Positions 54,778 through 64,000 of a stretch of 64,000 nucleotides of DNA are shown here, in pieces. The stretch spans positions 97,771 to 161,770 of the forward strand of contig NZ_JAJVHF010000008.1 in NCBI RefSeq assembly GCF_022171985.1. Direction: 5' to 3'. Below the pieces are notes generated by a model that was not told where the DNA came from, did not search any database, and saw nothing but the letters and a program-made list of their open reading frames with translations. Position numbers and translations under genes: made by a program. The DNA comes from Huaxiibacter chinensis. Lineage in GTDB: Bacteria > Pseudomonadota > Gammaproteobacteria > Enterobacterales > Enterobacteriaceae. How positions within the stretch are numbered: position 1 is the stretch's first letter; every line of letters begins with the position of its first letter.

Positions 54778-55797
54778 ATGATGCAGGATTTGCGTCTGAT
54801 ATTAATCATTGTTGGCGCGATCGCCATATTCGCTTTACTGGTACATGGTTTCTGGACCAGCCGTAAAGAGCGCTCCTCGATGTTTCGCGATCGCCCACTC
54901 AAGCGTATGAAGTCCAGTCGTCATGATGATGATGGCGATGACGGCTTTGAAGAAAACGACGATGAAGGCGTGGGTGAAGTCCGCGTGCATCGCGTCAATA
55001 CTCCTGCGCCTGGCGCCGGCCAGGGGGAGCATGAAGCGCCTCGTCAGCCTTCGCAGCATCAGTATCAGCCGCCGTATGCTTCCGCTCAGCCGCGCCAGCC
55101 TGCGCCGCAGCCTGCTCCTGTTGAAGAGCCGGTGCGACAGCCAACGCAGCCCGTGCAGCAGCCCGTTGCACAACCGCAGCCTGTTCACCAGCCTCAACCT
55201 GTACACCAGCCGCAGCCGGTTCAACAGCCTCAACCGATGCAGCAACCTGCCGCTCCTCAGCACGCGCCGGTTCAGCCGGCCCCGGCAGCGGTCGAACAGC
55301 CTGCGCCAGCGCCGCAGTTTGAGCCTGAACCTCTTGTCGAAGAGGCCCCTGCGCCTGTGGCCGAAAAGCCGCAGCGTAAAGAGACGGTCATCATCATGAA
55401 CGTGGCGGCCCATCATGGTTCTCAGCTTAACGGTGACGTGCTGCTTAACAGCATCCAGCAGGCCGGTTTCAAGTTTGGCGATATGAATATCTTCCATCGT
55501 CACTTAAGCCCGGACGGAAGCGGACCTTCGCTGTTCAGCCTGGCCAACATGGTTAACCCGGGCACCTTTGATCCGGAAATGACGGGTGATTTCACCACGC
55601 CAGGTATCACTATCTTTATGCAGGTTCCGTCCTACGGCGATGAATTGCAAAACTTTAAGCTGATGCTTCAGTCTGCTCAGCACATCGCTGACGAAGTGGG
55701 TGGTGTGGTTCTCGACGATCAGCGTCGTATGATGACCCCGCAAAAAATGCGTGAGTATCAGGACCGCATCCGTGAAGTGAAGGACGCTAACGCTTAA
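54778..55797 (+). CDS. zipA: Cell division protein ZipA
   Basis: Tethers FtsZ to the inner membrane. N-terminal helix [20 protein letters not shown] (4-23), a charged stretch, a Pro/Gln-rich linker (about 75-195) and the C-terminal FtsZ-binding domain (about 200-339) with [12 protein letters not shown] and [16 protein letters not shown] segments. 339 residues against 328 in E. coli; the excess is in the linker, which has near-repeats of QPVHQPQP. Start MMQDL at 54778. Confidence 0.97.
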   Translation: MMQDLRLILIIVGAIAIFALLVHGFWTSRKERSSMFRDRPLKRMKSSRHDDDGDDGFEENDDEGVGEVRVHRVNTPAPGAGQGEHEAPRQPSQHQYQPPYASAQPRQPAPQPAPVEEPVRQPTQPVQQPVAQPQPVHQPQPVHQPQPVQQPQPMQQPAAPQHAPVQPAPAAVEQPAPAPQFEPEPLVEEAPAPVAEKPQRKETVIIMNVAAHHGSQLNGDVLLNSIQQAGFKFGDMNIFHRHLSPDGSGPSLFSLANMVNPGTFDPEMTGDFTTPGITIFMQVPSYGDELQNFKLMLQSAQHIADEVGGVVLDDQRRMMTPQKMREYQDRIREVKDANA

Positions 55798-55824
55798 CTC
55801 AGGCGATAACCTCAACTCCTCCTC

Positions 55825-55848
55825 AACCCCCGCCTGTCGGGGGTTTTT
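55825..55848 (+). terminator. Intrinsic terminator between zipA and ligA
   Basis: CCCCCG (55827-55832) / CGGGGG (55838-55843), 5-nt loop, T5 (55844-55848). It stands 18 nt before the ligA ATG, so ligA depends on read-through or on a promoter inside zipA. Confidence 0.75.
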
Positions 55849-55856
55849 CTCATTGA

Positions 55857-57881
<2,025 letters not shown>

Positions 57882-57882
57882 C

Positions 57883-58098
57883 GTGGAAAAAGAGCAGCTT
57901 TTCGACATCGCGAATACCGAGATGCCGTTCGGGAAATACAAAGGACGTCGACTGATCGACGTCCCGGAGGAGTATTTGCTGTGGTTTGCCCGTAAGGACG
58001 AATTCCCGGCAGGCCGGCTCGGCGAACTGATGGCCATTACCTTACTCATTAAAACTGAGGGGCTGAGCCATCTGGTTCAGCCCCTGAAAAAACCTTAA
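57883..58098 (+). CDS. ypeB: DUF3820 protein YpeB
   Basis: 71 residues with a GTG start 1 nt after the ligA stop (ribosome site TAGGAGAG inside ligA), so translation is coupled. MPFGKYKGRRLIDVPEEYLL matches E. coli YpeB. Related sequences resemble a small exonuclease-associated quarter-domain family; function unknown. Its stop overlaps yfeH tail to tail by 4 nt (TTAA). Confidence 0.93.
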   Translation: MEKEQLFDIANTEMPFGKYKGRRLIDVPEEYLLWFARKDEFPAGRLGELMAITLLIKTEGLSHLVQPLKKP

Positions 58099-59090
58099 GC
58101 CTTCGCGGCGCGGGTCTCTTCCTGCGCCCGCTTTTCTGCCTGACGCTTATAGCGACGCGCCAGCACAGCGCAGACCATCAGCTGGATTTGATGGAAAATC
58201 ATCAGCGGCAGCACCATCATTCCAATCATCGCCGTCGGGAACAGGATGTTTGCCATCGGGATCCCATTGGCCAGACTCTTTTTCGAGCCGCAGAACACAA
58301 TGGTAATTTCATCAGCTTTGTTAAACCCACATTTACGGGCAACAAAGATGTTTACCGCAATAACAATCGCCAGCAAAACACAGCTCACGAGGGCGATAAA
58401 CAGCAATGACCCAATGCCCACTTTATGCCAGATGCCATTAACGACGGCCTCGCCGAACGCGGAATAAACCACTAACAAAATAGAGAGCTGGTCGGTCTTA
58501 CCGATCCACTTTTTATTTCTCGCGACAAAATCACCTGTCCACGGACGGGAGAGATGCCCCAGCACAAATGGCAGCAGCAGTTGAAGACAGATTTTGCCCA
58601 CTTGCTCAAGGTTACCTTCCGCACCGTGCATGTTCATCAAGAGGCCGACCAGAAGCGGGGAGACAAAAATCCCCAGCAGGCTGGATGCGGAAGCAGAGCA
58701 CACGGCGGCGGCAACGTTGCCCCCTGCAAGCGAGGTGAACGCAATCGCCGACTGTACGGTCGCAGGCAGTATGCACAAATAGAGAAAACCGGTGTACAGC
58801 GCAGGATCGACGTTTACCGGTGCCCACCAGGCAAACAGCACGCCGAGGACCGGGAAAAGGATAAAGGTACTGCACATCACCCACAGATGCAGCCGCCAGT
58901 GGCTACCGCCCGCTATGATTGCCTCACGCGAGAGTTTGGCGCCGTGCATGAAAAACAGCAGGGCAATCGCGGCGGTGGTCAGGCCTTCGACGAAGGGGAC
59001 AAATTCGCCACGCGCCGGGAAAAAGGAAGCCAGCAGAACCGTCACGATCAGCGTAAGGGTAAAGGGGTCGAGAATGCGAAATAGTTTCAT
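58095..59090 (-). CDS. yfeH: Putative bile acid:sodium symporter-family transporter YfeH
   Basis: 331 residues from ATG 59090 (AGGAG 5 nt ahead); GTG 59096 is less likely. Nine to ten hydrophobic helices of the BASS/SBF-like family, with LPATVQSAIAFTSLAGGNVAAA and GSKKSLANGIPMA as conserved crossing motifs. Substrate unknown. Divergent from yfeR, a LysR regulator that may control it. Confidence 0.92.
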   Translation of the reverse strand: MKLFRILDPFTLTLIVTVLLASFFPARGEFVPFVEGLTTAAIALLFFMHGAKLSREAIIAGGSHWRLHLWVMCSTFILFPVLGVLFAWWAPVNVDPALYTGFLYLCILPATVQSAIAFTSLAGGNVAAAVCSASASSLLGIFVSPLLVGLLMNMHGAEGNLEQVGKICLQLLLPFVLGHLSRPWTGDFVARNKKWIGKTDQLSILLVVYSAFGEAVVNGIWHKVGIGSLLFIALVSCVLLAIVIAVNIFVARKCGFNKADEITIVFCGSKKSLANGIPMANILFPTAMIGMMVLPLMIFHQIQLMVCAVLARRYKRQAEKRAQEETRAAKA

Positions 59091-59179
59091 AAACACTCCT
59101 GAAAGCAGATTGCGCTATTGTGCTTTTATCCGTTTGAGAAATAAAATTGATTTATTGCATCCATTGATGAATTAAATAA

Positions 59180-60115
59180 ATGAATTACTCCTTACGTCAA
59201 CTTCGCGTGTTTGTCACCGTGGCTCAGGCCAGAAGCTTTAGTCGCGCCGGAGAAATCATCGGGTTGAGTCAGTCGGCCGTGAGCCATAGCGTGAAAGAGC
59301 TGGAGCAGCAAACCGGCGTGCGTTTGCTCGACCGCACCACGCGCGAAGTCGTGCTCACCGAGGCGGGACAGCAGCTGGCAGCGCGTCTGGAAAGGGTACT
59401 GGATGAACTGAACAGTACGATGCGGGATGTCGGGCGGGTGGGGCAGCAACTTTCCGGCACGGTCCGCGTTGCGGCGAGCCAGACTATCTCCGCACATCTG
59501 ATCCCCCAGTGCATTGCCGAAAGTAATCACCGCTATCCCGACATCAATTTTGTCCTTCACGACCGACCGCAACAGTGGGTACTGGAGAGCATTCGCCAGG
59601 GCGACGTGGATTTTGGCATCGTCATCGATCCGGGGCCGGTAACGGACCTGGCGTGCGAAAGGGTGTTATCCGAACCCTTTTTGCTGCTATGCCGCGCCGA
59701 CGATCCGCTGGCGTCACTGCCGCAGGTTTCGTGGCAGGCGCTCCAGGGGGCCAATCTGGTCTTACAGGATTACGCCTCGGGCAGTCGACCACTGATTGAT
59801 GCAGCGCTGGCGCAGCAGCAGGTAGAGGCGACTATCGTGCAGGAGATCGGGCACCCGGCCACGCTGTTTCCGATGGTAGAAGCGGGGATCGGGATAAGCG
59901 TTTTACCGGCGCTGGCCTTACCGTTACCCCAGGGAAGTCAATTAACGGTGCGTCGCTTTACCCCCTGTATTGAGCGACAACTGATGCTGGCTCGTCGCAA
60001 GAATCGTTCGCTTTCCGGCGCGGCGCAGGCCTGTTGGGAGGTGGTGCGCATGCAGGCTCAACGGTTGATCGAGACCCGCACGCGCGATCCTTTGTTTCAC
60101 GCCGGGGAGGATTAG
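59180..60115 (+). CDS. yfeR: LysR-type regulator YfeR
   Basis: 311 residues (E. coli 308). N-terminal winged HTH (about 1-60, [23 protein letters not shown]) and a periplasmic-binding-like effector domain (about 92-300). Divergent from yfeH across 89 bp, which it is reported to regulate in Salmonella in response to low osmolarity. The gap holds two attgat direct repeats but no clean dyad. Tail-to-tail overlap with the FlxA-like gene is 4 nt (TTAG). Confidence 0.92.
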   Translation: MNYSLRQLRVFVTVAQARSFSRAGEIIGLSQSAVSHSVKELEQQTGVRLLDRTTREVVLTEAGQQLAARLERVLDELNSTMRDVGRVGQQLSGTVRVAASQTISAHLIPQCIAESNHRYPDINFVLHDRPQQWVLESIRQGDVDFGIVIDPGPVTDLACERVLSEPFLLLCRADDPLASLPQVSWQALQGANLVLQDYASGSRPLIDAALAQQQVEATIVQEIGHPATLFPMVEAGIGISVLPALALPLPQGSQLTVRRFTPCIERQLMLARRKNRSLSGAAQACWEVVRMQAQRLIETRTRDPLFHAGED

Positions 60116-60450
60116 ATGTAGATATCCACCTGATGGTCGTTTGACGGGATGACAACCCCTTTCGCCGTCGACTGCTTTTGCTCCTGTTTTTGCTGCGCCT
60201 CTTCAGCCTGCCGACGCATGAGCTGCTCCAGCTGGGTTTGCAGCATTTCAAGCTGCTGCTGAATCAGCTCCTGCTGTTTTTTCTTTTCTTCCGTACTCCC
60301 GCTCCCAAAAGCAAGCTCCTTTAACTGCTGCGTCAGTTTAGTGATTTTCGCGGTAATTCGGCTAATTTGAGCCGCGATGCTGTTGTCAGTTGAACCGCTG
60401 CCGCTGCCGCTGGTTTTAATGGGGGACGTTGATGCCTGGATCGTGGTCAT
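60112..60450 (-). CDS. FlxA-like coiled-coil protein
   Basis: 112 residues: a Ser/Gly-rich N-terminus, then a heptad-rich coiled coil (about 26-92) full of Gln, Glu and Lys, ending in HQVDIYI. Composition and architecture fit the FlxA-like family. E. coli flxA is a class-3 flagellar gene of unknown job, transcribed by FliA; a sigma-28-type promoter is present here too. AAGGAGAG precedes the ATG. K-12 has yfeN in this region instead. Function unknown. Confidence 0.8.
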   Translation of the reverse strand: MTTIQASTSPIKTSGSGSGSTDNSIAAQISRITAKITKLTQQLKELAFGSGSTEEKKKQQELIQQQLEMLQTQLEQLMRRQAEEAQQKQEQKQSTAKGVVIPSNDHQVDIYI

Positions 60451-60476
60451 ATGCTCTCCTTGTGCCTAAAAAAGAA

Positions 60477-60503
60477 GTATCGGCACCGCGGGGACGAGCT
60501 TGA
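60477..60503 (-). promoter_or_regulatory. Sigma-28 (FliA) promoter of the FlxA-like gene
   Basis: On the minus strand TCAA (60503-60500), a spacer of exactly 15 and GCCGATAC (60484-60477) match the FliA consensus TAAA-N15-GCCGATAA at 10 of 12 positions. A start near 60470 leaves a 20-nt leader with the ribosome site. Confidence 0.7.
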
Positions 60504-60531
60504 GTCCCCCTGCCATCTCTGGCAGGTCGCG

Positions 60532-60556
60532 CATTGATACTGAAATCCTATCAATG
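60532..60556 (+). promoter_or_regulatory. Perfect LysR-type dyad upstream of xapA, putative XapR operator
   Basis: CATTGATA (60532-60539), 9-nt spacer and TATCAATG (60549-60556) form a perfect inverted repeat. Its centre (60544) lies about 66 bp before the start predicted from the -10 TATAAG (60598-60603), the usual recognition-site position for LysR activators. XapR activates xapAB with xanthosine in E. coli. Confidence 0.65.
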
Positions 60557-60614
60557 GGAAGCGGAAAGTGTATTGGTGATAACCCAGCTGCTCCGGCTAT
60601 AAGTCAGGTGTCAT

Positions 60615-60636
60615 GCGATAGCCACTATCGCTTTTT
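60615..60636 (+). promoter_or_regulatory. Leader hairpin with T5 before xapA
   Basis: GCGATAG (60615-60621), loop cca and CTATCGC (60625-60631) followed by a T run (60632-60636), 17 nt before the xapA ATG. Either a weak attenuator in the xapA leader or a second regulator dyad near +10. Confidence 0.5.
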
Positions 60637-60653
60637 ACCCTGAAGGAGCTGCT

Positions 60654-61478
60654 ATGACCCACTCGAATACGCCCTGGCATTGCGCCGATATCATTCGGGC
60701 CGCGAAACCGACTTTCACTCCACGCGTTGCTTTTATCCTGGGTTCAGGCCTGGGCGCGCTTGCCGATCGGATCGATGATGCCGTGGCGATACCCTACGAG
60801 GCGTTACCGGGCTTCCCGGTGAGCACCGTCCACGGTCATGCGGGAGAACTGGTGCTGGGCCATCTTGCCGGCGTGCCCGTCGCCTGTATGAAAGGACGCG
60901 GGCATTTTTATGAAGGTCGCGGAATGAGCGTCATGACCGATGCGATTCGTACCTTTAAGTTGCTGGGCTGCGAGCTGCTGTTCAGCACCAATGCCGCAGG
61001 GTCGCTGCGCCCGGAGGTCAAGCCGGGCAGCCTTGTCGCGCTTACCGATCATATTAATACCCTGCCAGGCACCCCCATGGTCGGCCTGAACGACGATCGC
61101 TTTGGCGAGCGTTTCTTCTCACTGGCCAATGCCTATGACGCGGACTATCGCAGCGTTTTACAGGCTGTGGCAAAAGAAGAGGGCTTTCCGCTCAAGGAAG
61201 GGGTCTTCGTCTCGTATCCCGGCCCCAACTTTGAAACGGCGGCAGAGATTCGCATGATGCAAATCATGGGCGGTGACGTGGTGGGGATGTCCGTGGTGCC
61301 AGAGGTGATTTCCGCGCGCCACTGCGGACTAAAAGTGGTTGCGGTGTCCGCCATCACTAACCTGGCGGAAGGGCTGGGCGAGATAACCCTTTCGCACGCA
61401 CAGACGCTGGCTGCGGCAGAACTGTCCCGGCAAAAGTTCATCAATCTCATCTGCGGTTTTCTGCGCAAACTGGCCTGA
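60654..61478 (+). CDS. xapA: Xanthosine phosphorylase (purine nucleoside phosphorylase 2)
   Basis: Splits xanthosine, inosine and guanosine with phosphate. 274 residues (E. coli 277). Trimeric-PNP motifs: ILGSGLG (29-35), VHGHAGEL, KGRGHFYEGR, STNAAGSL, GPNFETAAEIRM and the base-binding TNLAEG. First gene of xapAB; GAAGGAG lies 5 nt before the ATG. XapR is encoded downstream. Confidence 0.96.
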   Translation: MTHSNTPWHCADIIRAAKPTFTPRVAFILGSGLGALADRIDDAVAIPYEALPGFPVSTVHGHAGELVLGHLAGVPVACMKGRGHFYEGRGMSVMTDAIRTFKLLGCELLFSTNAAGSLRPEVKPGSLVALTDHINTLPGTPMVGLNDDRFGERFFSLANAYDADYRSVLQAVAKEEGFPLKEGVFVSYPGPNFETAAEIRMMQIMGGDVVGMSVVPEVISARHCGLKVVAVSAITNLAEGLGEITLSHAQTLAAAELSRQKFINLICGFLRKLA

Positions 61479-61488
61479 GTCAACTCAC

Positions 61489-61510
61489 CTGTGGCCCACC
61501 GGGGCCACAG
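61489..61510 (+). other. Perfect intercistronic hairpin between xapA and xapB
   Basis: CTGTGGCCC (61489-61497) pairs perfectly with GGGCCACAG (61502-61510) around accg. No T run follows. It may protect the xapA transcript or reduce xapB relative to xapA. Confidence 0.6.
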
Positions 61511-61528
61511 CGTGCAAAAGGAACGGTT

Positions 61529-62785
61529 ATGAACATCACGACGCGTTTAAAGATGATGTCCTTTATGCAATATTTTATCTGGGGAAGCTGGCTGGTGACC
61601 CTGGGTTCCTGGATGATTAACACCCTTCATTTTACCGGTTCCGACGTGGGCATGGTTTACAGTTCTAAGGGGCTGGCGGCGATAATCATGCCTTCGCTGG
61701 TGGGCATTATTGCCGATAAATGGCTGCGCGCAGAAAGAGCCTATCTGCTCTGTCATCTTATTTGCGCCGCAGCGTTATGCTATGCCGCCCAGGTCAATGA
61801 GCCTGGCCTGATGTTCTGGGTAATGCTGGTCAATGCAATGGCATTTATGCCCACTATCGCGTTATCGAACACCATCTCCTATTCCTGCCTTGAACAGGCG
61901 GGGCTGGATACGGTGACCCATTTTCCCCCTGTGCGCGTTTATGGCACCCTGGGGTTTATCATCGCCATGTGGACCATTAGCCTGATGGGCTTAGAGCTGA
62001 GCAATATCCAGCTGTATATCGCCGCCGGGTCTTCACTGGCATTAGCGCTCTATGCACTGACGCTGCCTTCCATTCCTGTCGCCAGGAAAAAAGCCTCTCA
62101 GACCCTTGCCAGCAAGCTGGGCCTGAATGCCTTTGTCTTATTCCGCCAACCGCGCATGGCAGTATTTTTTCTGTTTGCCATGCTTTTGGGGGCGGTGCTG
62201 CAAATAACCAATACCTTTGGAAGCCCCTTCCTGCATGACTTTGCCCGCAACCCAGCGTACGCCAACAGTTTTATCGTTAATTACCCCTCCATCCTGCTCT
62301 CCGTATCGCAGATGTCTGAGGTGTTTTTCATTTTGACCATCCCCTATTTCCTGCAACGCTTCGGCATCAAAACGGTCATGCTGATGAGCATGCTGGCCTG
62401 GATGTTGCGATTTGGTCTGTTTGCCTTCGGCGATCCGTCGGCGACGGGGGTTGTCCTGTTGATGATGTCAATGATTGTCTATGGATGCGCTTTTGATTTC
62501 TTTAATATCTCCGGCTCCGTTTTTGTCGAACAGGAGGTGAGTGCCGATATTCGTGCCAGTGCGCAGGGCTTATTTATGACGATGGTCAACGGTGTTGGCG
62601 CTTACGTAGGGGCGATTCTTAGCGGGATGGCGGTGGATTACTTCTCCGTAGAGGGCGTGAAGGACTGGCAGACCATCTGGCTCGTTTTTGCTGCCTATGC
62701 ACTGGTTCTGACGGTCGTCTTTTACTTCTGTTTCAACTACCGCCACTCGCCTAAAAACAGCGGGTTGAGCACAGTTACACATTAA
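61529..62785 (+). CDS. xapB: Xanthosine permease
   Basis: 418-residue nucleoside:H+ symporter of the NHS (NupG-like) MFS family, 12 hydrophobic helices, starting MNITTRLKMMSFMQYFIWG. Same length as E. coli XapB. Brings xanthosine in for XapA. 50 nt after xapA with a hairpin in the gap; AAAAGGAACGG ribosome site. Confidence 0.96.
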   Translation: MNITTRLKMMSFMQYFIWGSWLVTLGSWMINTLHFTGSDVGMVYSSKGLAAIIMPSLVGIIADKWLRAERAYLLCHLICAAALCYAAQVNEPGLMFWVMLVNAMAFMPTIALSNTISYSCLEQAGLDTVTHFPPVRVYGTLGFIIAMWTISLMGLELSNIQLYIAAGSSLALALYALTLPSIPVARKKASQTLASKLGLNAFVLFRQPRMAVFFLFAMLLGAVLQITNTFGSPFLHDFARNPAYANSFIVNYPSILLSVSQMSEVFFILTIPYFLQRFGIKTVMLMSMLAWMLRFGLFAFGDPSATGVVLLMMSMIVYGCAFDFFNISGSVFVEQEVSADIRASAQGLFMTMVNGVGAYVGAILSGMAVDYFSVEGVKDWQTIWLVFAAYALVLTVVFYFCFNYRHSPKNSGLSTVTH

Positions 62786-62852
62786 AATCTGCCCGTAAAC
62801 GGCGAAACGATCTAAGGTGGGGTGTTGAGTGTTTTCGCCGGGATGGAGTGTG

Positions 62853-63743
62853 ATGGAACGCGTTTACCGTACCGATCTTAAACTGTTGCGCTATTTTCTT
62901 GCCGTGGCAGAAGAGCTGCATTTTGGGCGGGCTGCGGCCCGTCTCAATATGTCGCAACCCCCTTTGAGTCTGCATATTAAAGAGCTTGAGAGCCAACTGG
63001 GGACGCTGCTTTTTATTCGTCATTCACGCAGCGTTGCCCTGACGCATGCAGGCAAAGTGCTGATGGAAGAGTCGCGGCGTCTGCTTGCCAGCGCCAGCCA
63101 GGCCCTTGCCCGGGTCGAAAAGATTGGGCGGGGGGAAGCAGGGCGCATTGAGATGGGCATTGTGGGCACGGCCATGTGGAGTGAGGTGCGTTCGGTGATG
63201 CGTACGTTCTTAAAAGATTACCCGAATGTTGACGTTGTTTTCCGCGAAAAATCGCCGGTCATGCAGATGGCCCTGCTGGAGCGGCGTGAGCTGGACGTGG
63301 GGATCTGGCGTATGGCCACCGACCCGACGGCCGGTTTTACCGGTCTTTGCTTAGGGAACGCGTCGTTTCTGGTGGCTATGCCGGAGGATCACCCTTTTGT
63401 CAGCCAGCCCGCCATCGCGCTTTCCGATCTGCAAAATGAATATTTCGTCACGATGCCCTCTGCTCATTCAGACTGGGCATTTTTGCACCGCGTCTGCCAG
63501 CAGGCAGGCTTCACGCCCATGATTGTGCGCGAAGCTGTTGAGCTTCAAACGGTTCTGGCAATGATCAGCATGGGGATGGGGATAACCCTGGCTGCGGACA
63601 GCTATGCCCAAATGCAGTGGCCCGGCGTGGTATTTCGCCCGCTACAGGAACGTATTCCGGCAGATTTATACGTAGTGTATGACGAGAAGCAGGCGACCCC
63701 TGCGGTGACGCAGTTGATTAAGGCACTGGCAAATCGCAGATAG
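62853..63743 (+). CDS. xapR: LysR-type activator XapR
   Basis: Activates xapAB with xanthosine. 296 residues from ATG 62853 (GGAG 5 nt ahead; E. coli 294); the longer start at 62829 is not conserved. N-terminal HTH (HFGRAAARLNMSQPPLSLHIKELE, split here as HFGRAAARL and SQPPLSLHIK) and an effector domain. The last 14 nt of the gene (63730-63743) are part of the tandem repeat that follows, giving a C-terminus ANRR unlike E. coli. Confidence 0.95.
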   Translation: MERVYRTDLKLLRYFLAVAEELHFGRAAARLNMSQPPLSLHIKELESQLGTLLFIRHSRSVALTHAGKVLMEESRRLLASASQALARVEKIGRGEAGRIEMGIVGTAMWSEVRSVMRTFLKDYPNVDVVFREKSPVMQMALLERRELDVGIWRMATDPTAGFTGLCLGNASFLVAMPEDHPFVSQPAIALSDLQNEYFVTMPSAHSDWAFLHRVCQQAGFTPMIVREAVELQTVLAMISMGMGITLAADSYAQMQWPGVVFRPLQERIPADLYVVYDEKQATPAVTQLIKALANRR

Positions 63744-63744
63744 C

Positions 63745-63771
63745 AAAAAGGCGCCTTTAGGGCGCTTTTTT
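63745..63771. terminator. Bidirectional terminator after xapR (repeat unit 1)
   Basis: AAAAAGGCGCC-ttta-GGGCGCTTTTTT (63745-63771) begins 2 nt after the xapR stop. The A and T flanks let it end transcripts on both strands, including a minus-strand tRNA transcript coming from the right. Confidence 0.8.
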
Positions 63772-63775
63772 ACAT

Positions 63776-63793
63776 TGGTGGGTCGTGCAGGAT
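63776..63793 (-). other. tRNA-Lys 3'-end fragment, copy 1
   Basis: Minus strand ATCCTGCACGACCCACCA equals the last 18 nt of enteric tRNA-Lys (3' T-arm, acceptor strand and CCA). The matching 5' T-arm piece GCAGGTTCGA lies at 63867-63858, separated by 64 nt of unrelated sequence. Not a functional tRNA. Confidence 0.85.
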
Positions 63794-63899
63794 GACTCGC
63801 TTCGCTCGCCCTTCGGGCCGTCGCCGCAGGCGGCTCCGGTGCCTCACTGCGTTCGGCTCGAACCTGCTGCAGGTTCGAATCGTTCAAATCGCAGATAGC

Positions 63900-63926
63900 A
63901 AAAAAGCGCCTTTAGGGCGCTTTTTT
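63900..63926. terminator. Terminator hairpin in repeat unit 2
   Basis: AAAAAAGCGCC-ttta-GGGCGCTTTTTT, the repeat-2 copy of the hairpin at 63745, with one base changed. It would stop a minus-strand tRNA transcript before it reached unit 1 unless read through. Confidence 0.8.
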
Positions 63927-63930
63927 ACAT

Positions 63931-63948
63931 TGGTGGGTCGTGCAGGAT
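63931..63948 (-). other. tRNA-Lys 3'-end fragment, copy 2
   Basis: Same 18 nt as copy 1, exactly 155 nt to the right. It is followed by the same GC-rich insert rather than by a tRNA body, so it too is an interrupted remnant; the intact gene would be farther right. Confidence 0.85.
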
Positions 63949-64000
63949 GACTCGCTTCGCTCGCCCTTCGGGCCGTCGCCGCAGGCGGCTCCGGTGCCTC

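Larger units (their letters stand above)
63730..64000 (-). repeat. Tandem 155-bp repeat with tRNA-Lys 3' ends (rtT-like)
   Basis: Unit 1 is 63730-63884; unit 2 begins at 63885 and runs off the edge (116 nt visible). I found one difference (63750 versus 63905). Each unit holds the last 14 nt of xapR, a terminator hairpin, an 18-nt tRNA-Lys 3' end on the minus strand, and a GC-rich palindromic stretch. E. coli tyrT carries the similar rtT repeats of 178 bp with 19-nt tRNA-Tyr ends. In K-12 valUXY-lysV lie next to xapR, so the source tRNA should be just beyond the window. Confidence 0.85.

Noticed and set aside
63776..63948. Repeated tRNA 3' ends as attL/attR of an integrated element
   Set aside because: The copies are only 155 bp apart, lie in a tandem repeat with terminators, and no integrase or cargo lies between them.

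Overview
The window is a chromosomal segment of a gamma-proteobacterium in the family Enterobacteriaceae. Its gene order, protein lengths and active-site numbering follow Escherichia coli closely. The cargo genes, the REP-like repeats and the absence of several K-12 operons fit the Enterobacter / Lelliottia / Leclercia group better than Escherichia. That placement is inference; no rRNA or complete tRNA gene is present to settle it.

Layout, left to right. (1) 1-6861: the 5' end of ppk, purMN, a GH1 6-phospho-beta-glucosidase under two LacI-type operators, upp-uraA and hda. (2) 6879-11564: an accessory block with an M17 aminopeptidase, a glycosylasparaginase and a PTS EIIC on the minus strand, divergent from a regulator-like protein that looks like a domesticated IS481-type transposase. 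(3) 11561-24686: core genes yfgD, bepA, perM, bcp, gcvR, dapA, bamC, purC, ypfJ, tmcA, ypfH, ypfN, dapE, yffB and the 19-residue ypfM. (4) 24794-33773: acrD, narQ, aegA, nudK, ypfG. (5) 33770-39299: tktB, talA, maeB. (6) 39379-43861: hemF-amiA, ypeA-yfeZ-yfeY, yfeX. (7) 44033-53622: sulfate/thiosulfate uptake and cysteine synthesis (cysPUWA, cysM, cysK), pdxK, and the PTS core ptsH-ptsI-crr. (8) 53786-58098: cysZ, zipA, ligA, ypeB. (9) 58095-63743: yfeH/yfeR, a FlxA-like gene with a sigma-28-type promoter, and xapA-xapB-xapR for xanthosine use. (10) 63730-64000: a tandem 155-bp repeat carrying interrupted tRNA-Lys 3' ends, as expected next to a tRNA operon lying just beyond the window.

Functional links. 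PurR-type boxes precede purM and purC. The cysPUWA/cysM/cysK/cysZ set brings in sulfate or thiosulfate and makes cysteine. pdxK supplies the PLP that CysM and CysK need. ptsHI-crr energises PTS permeases, including the orphan EIIC at 9263. hda and zipA/ligA serve replication and division. tktB/talA/maeB handle pentose-phosphate and C4 carbon.

Compared with E. coli K-12 as I remember it, hyf-focB (perM/bcp), eut (maeB/hemF), ucpA-murRQP-yfeW (yfeX/cysP), yfeK-yfeS (cysM/pdxK) and yfeN are absent. The first three of these junctions carry copies of the same ccctctc/gagaggg palindrome. The points most worth a second look are the transposase-derived regulator with its glycosylasparaginase-PTS cluster, the rtT-like repeat with a split tRNA T-arm, and several promoter-scale signals (twin AscG-like operators, a XapR dyad, a sigma-28 promoter).
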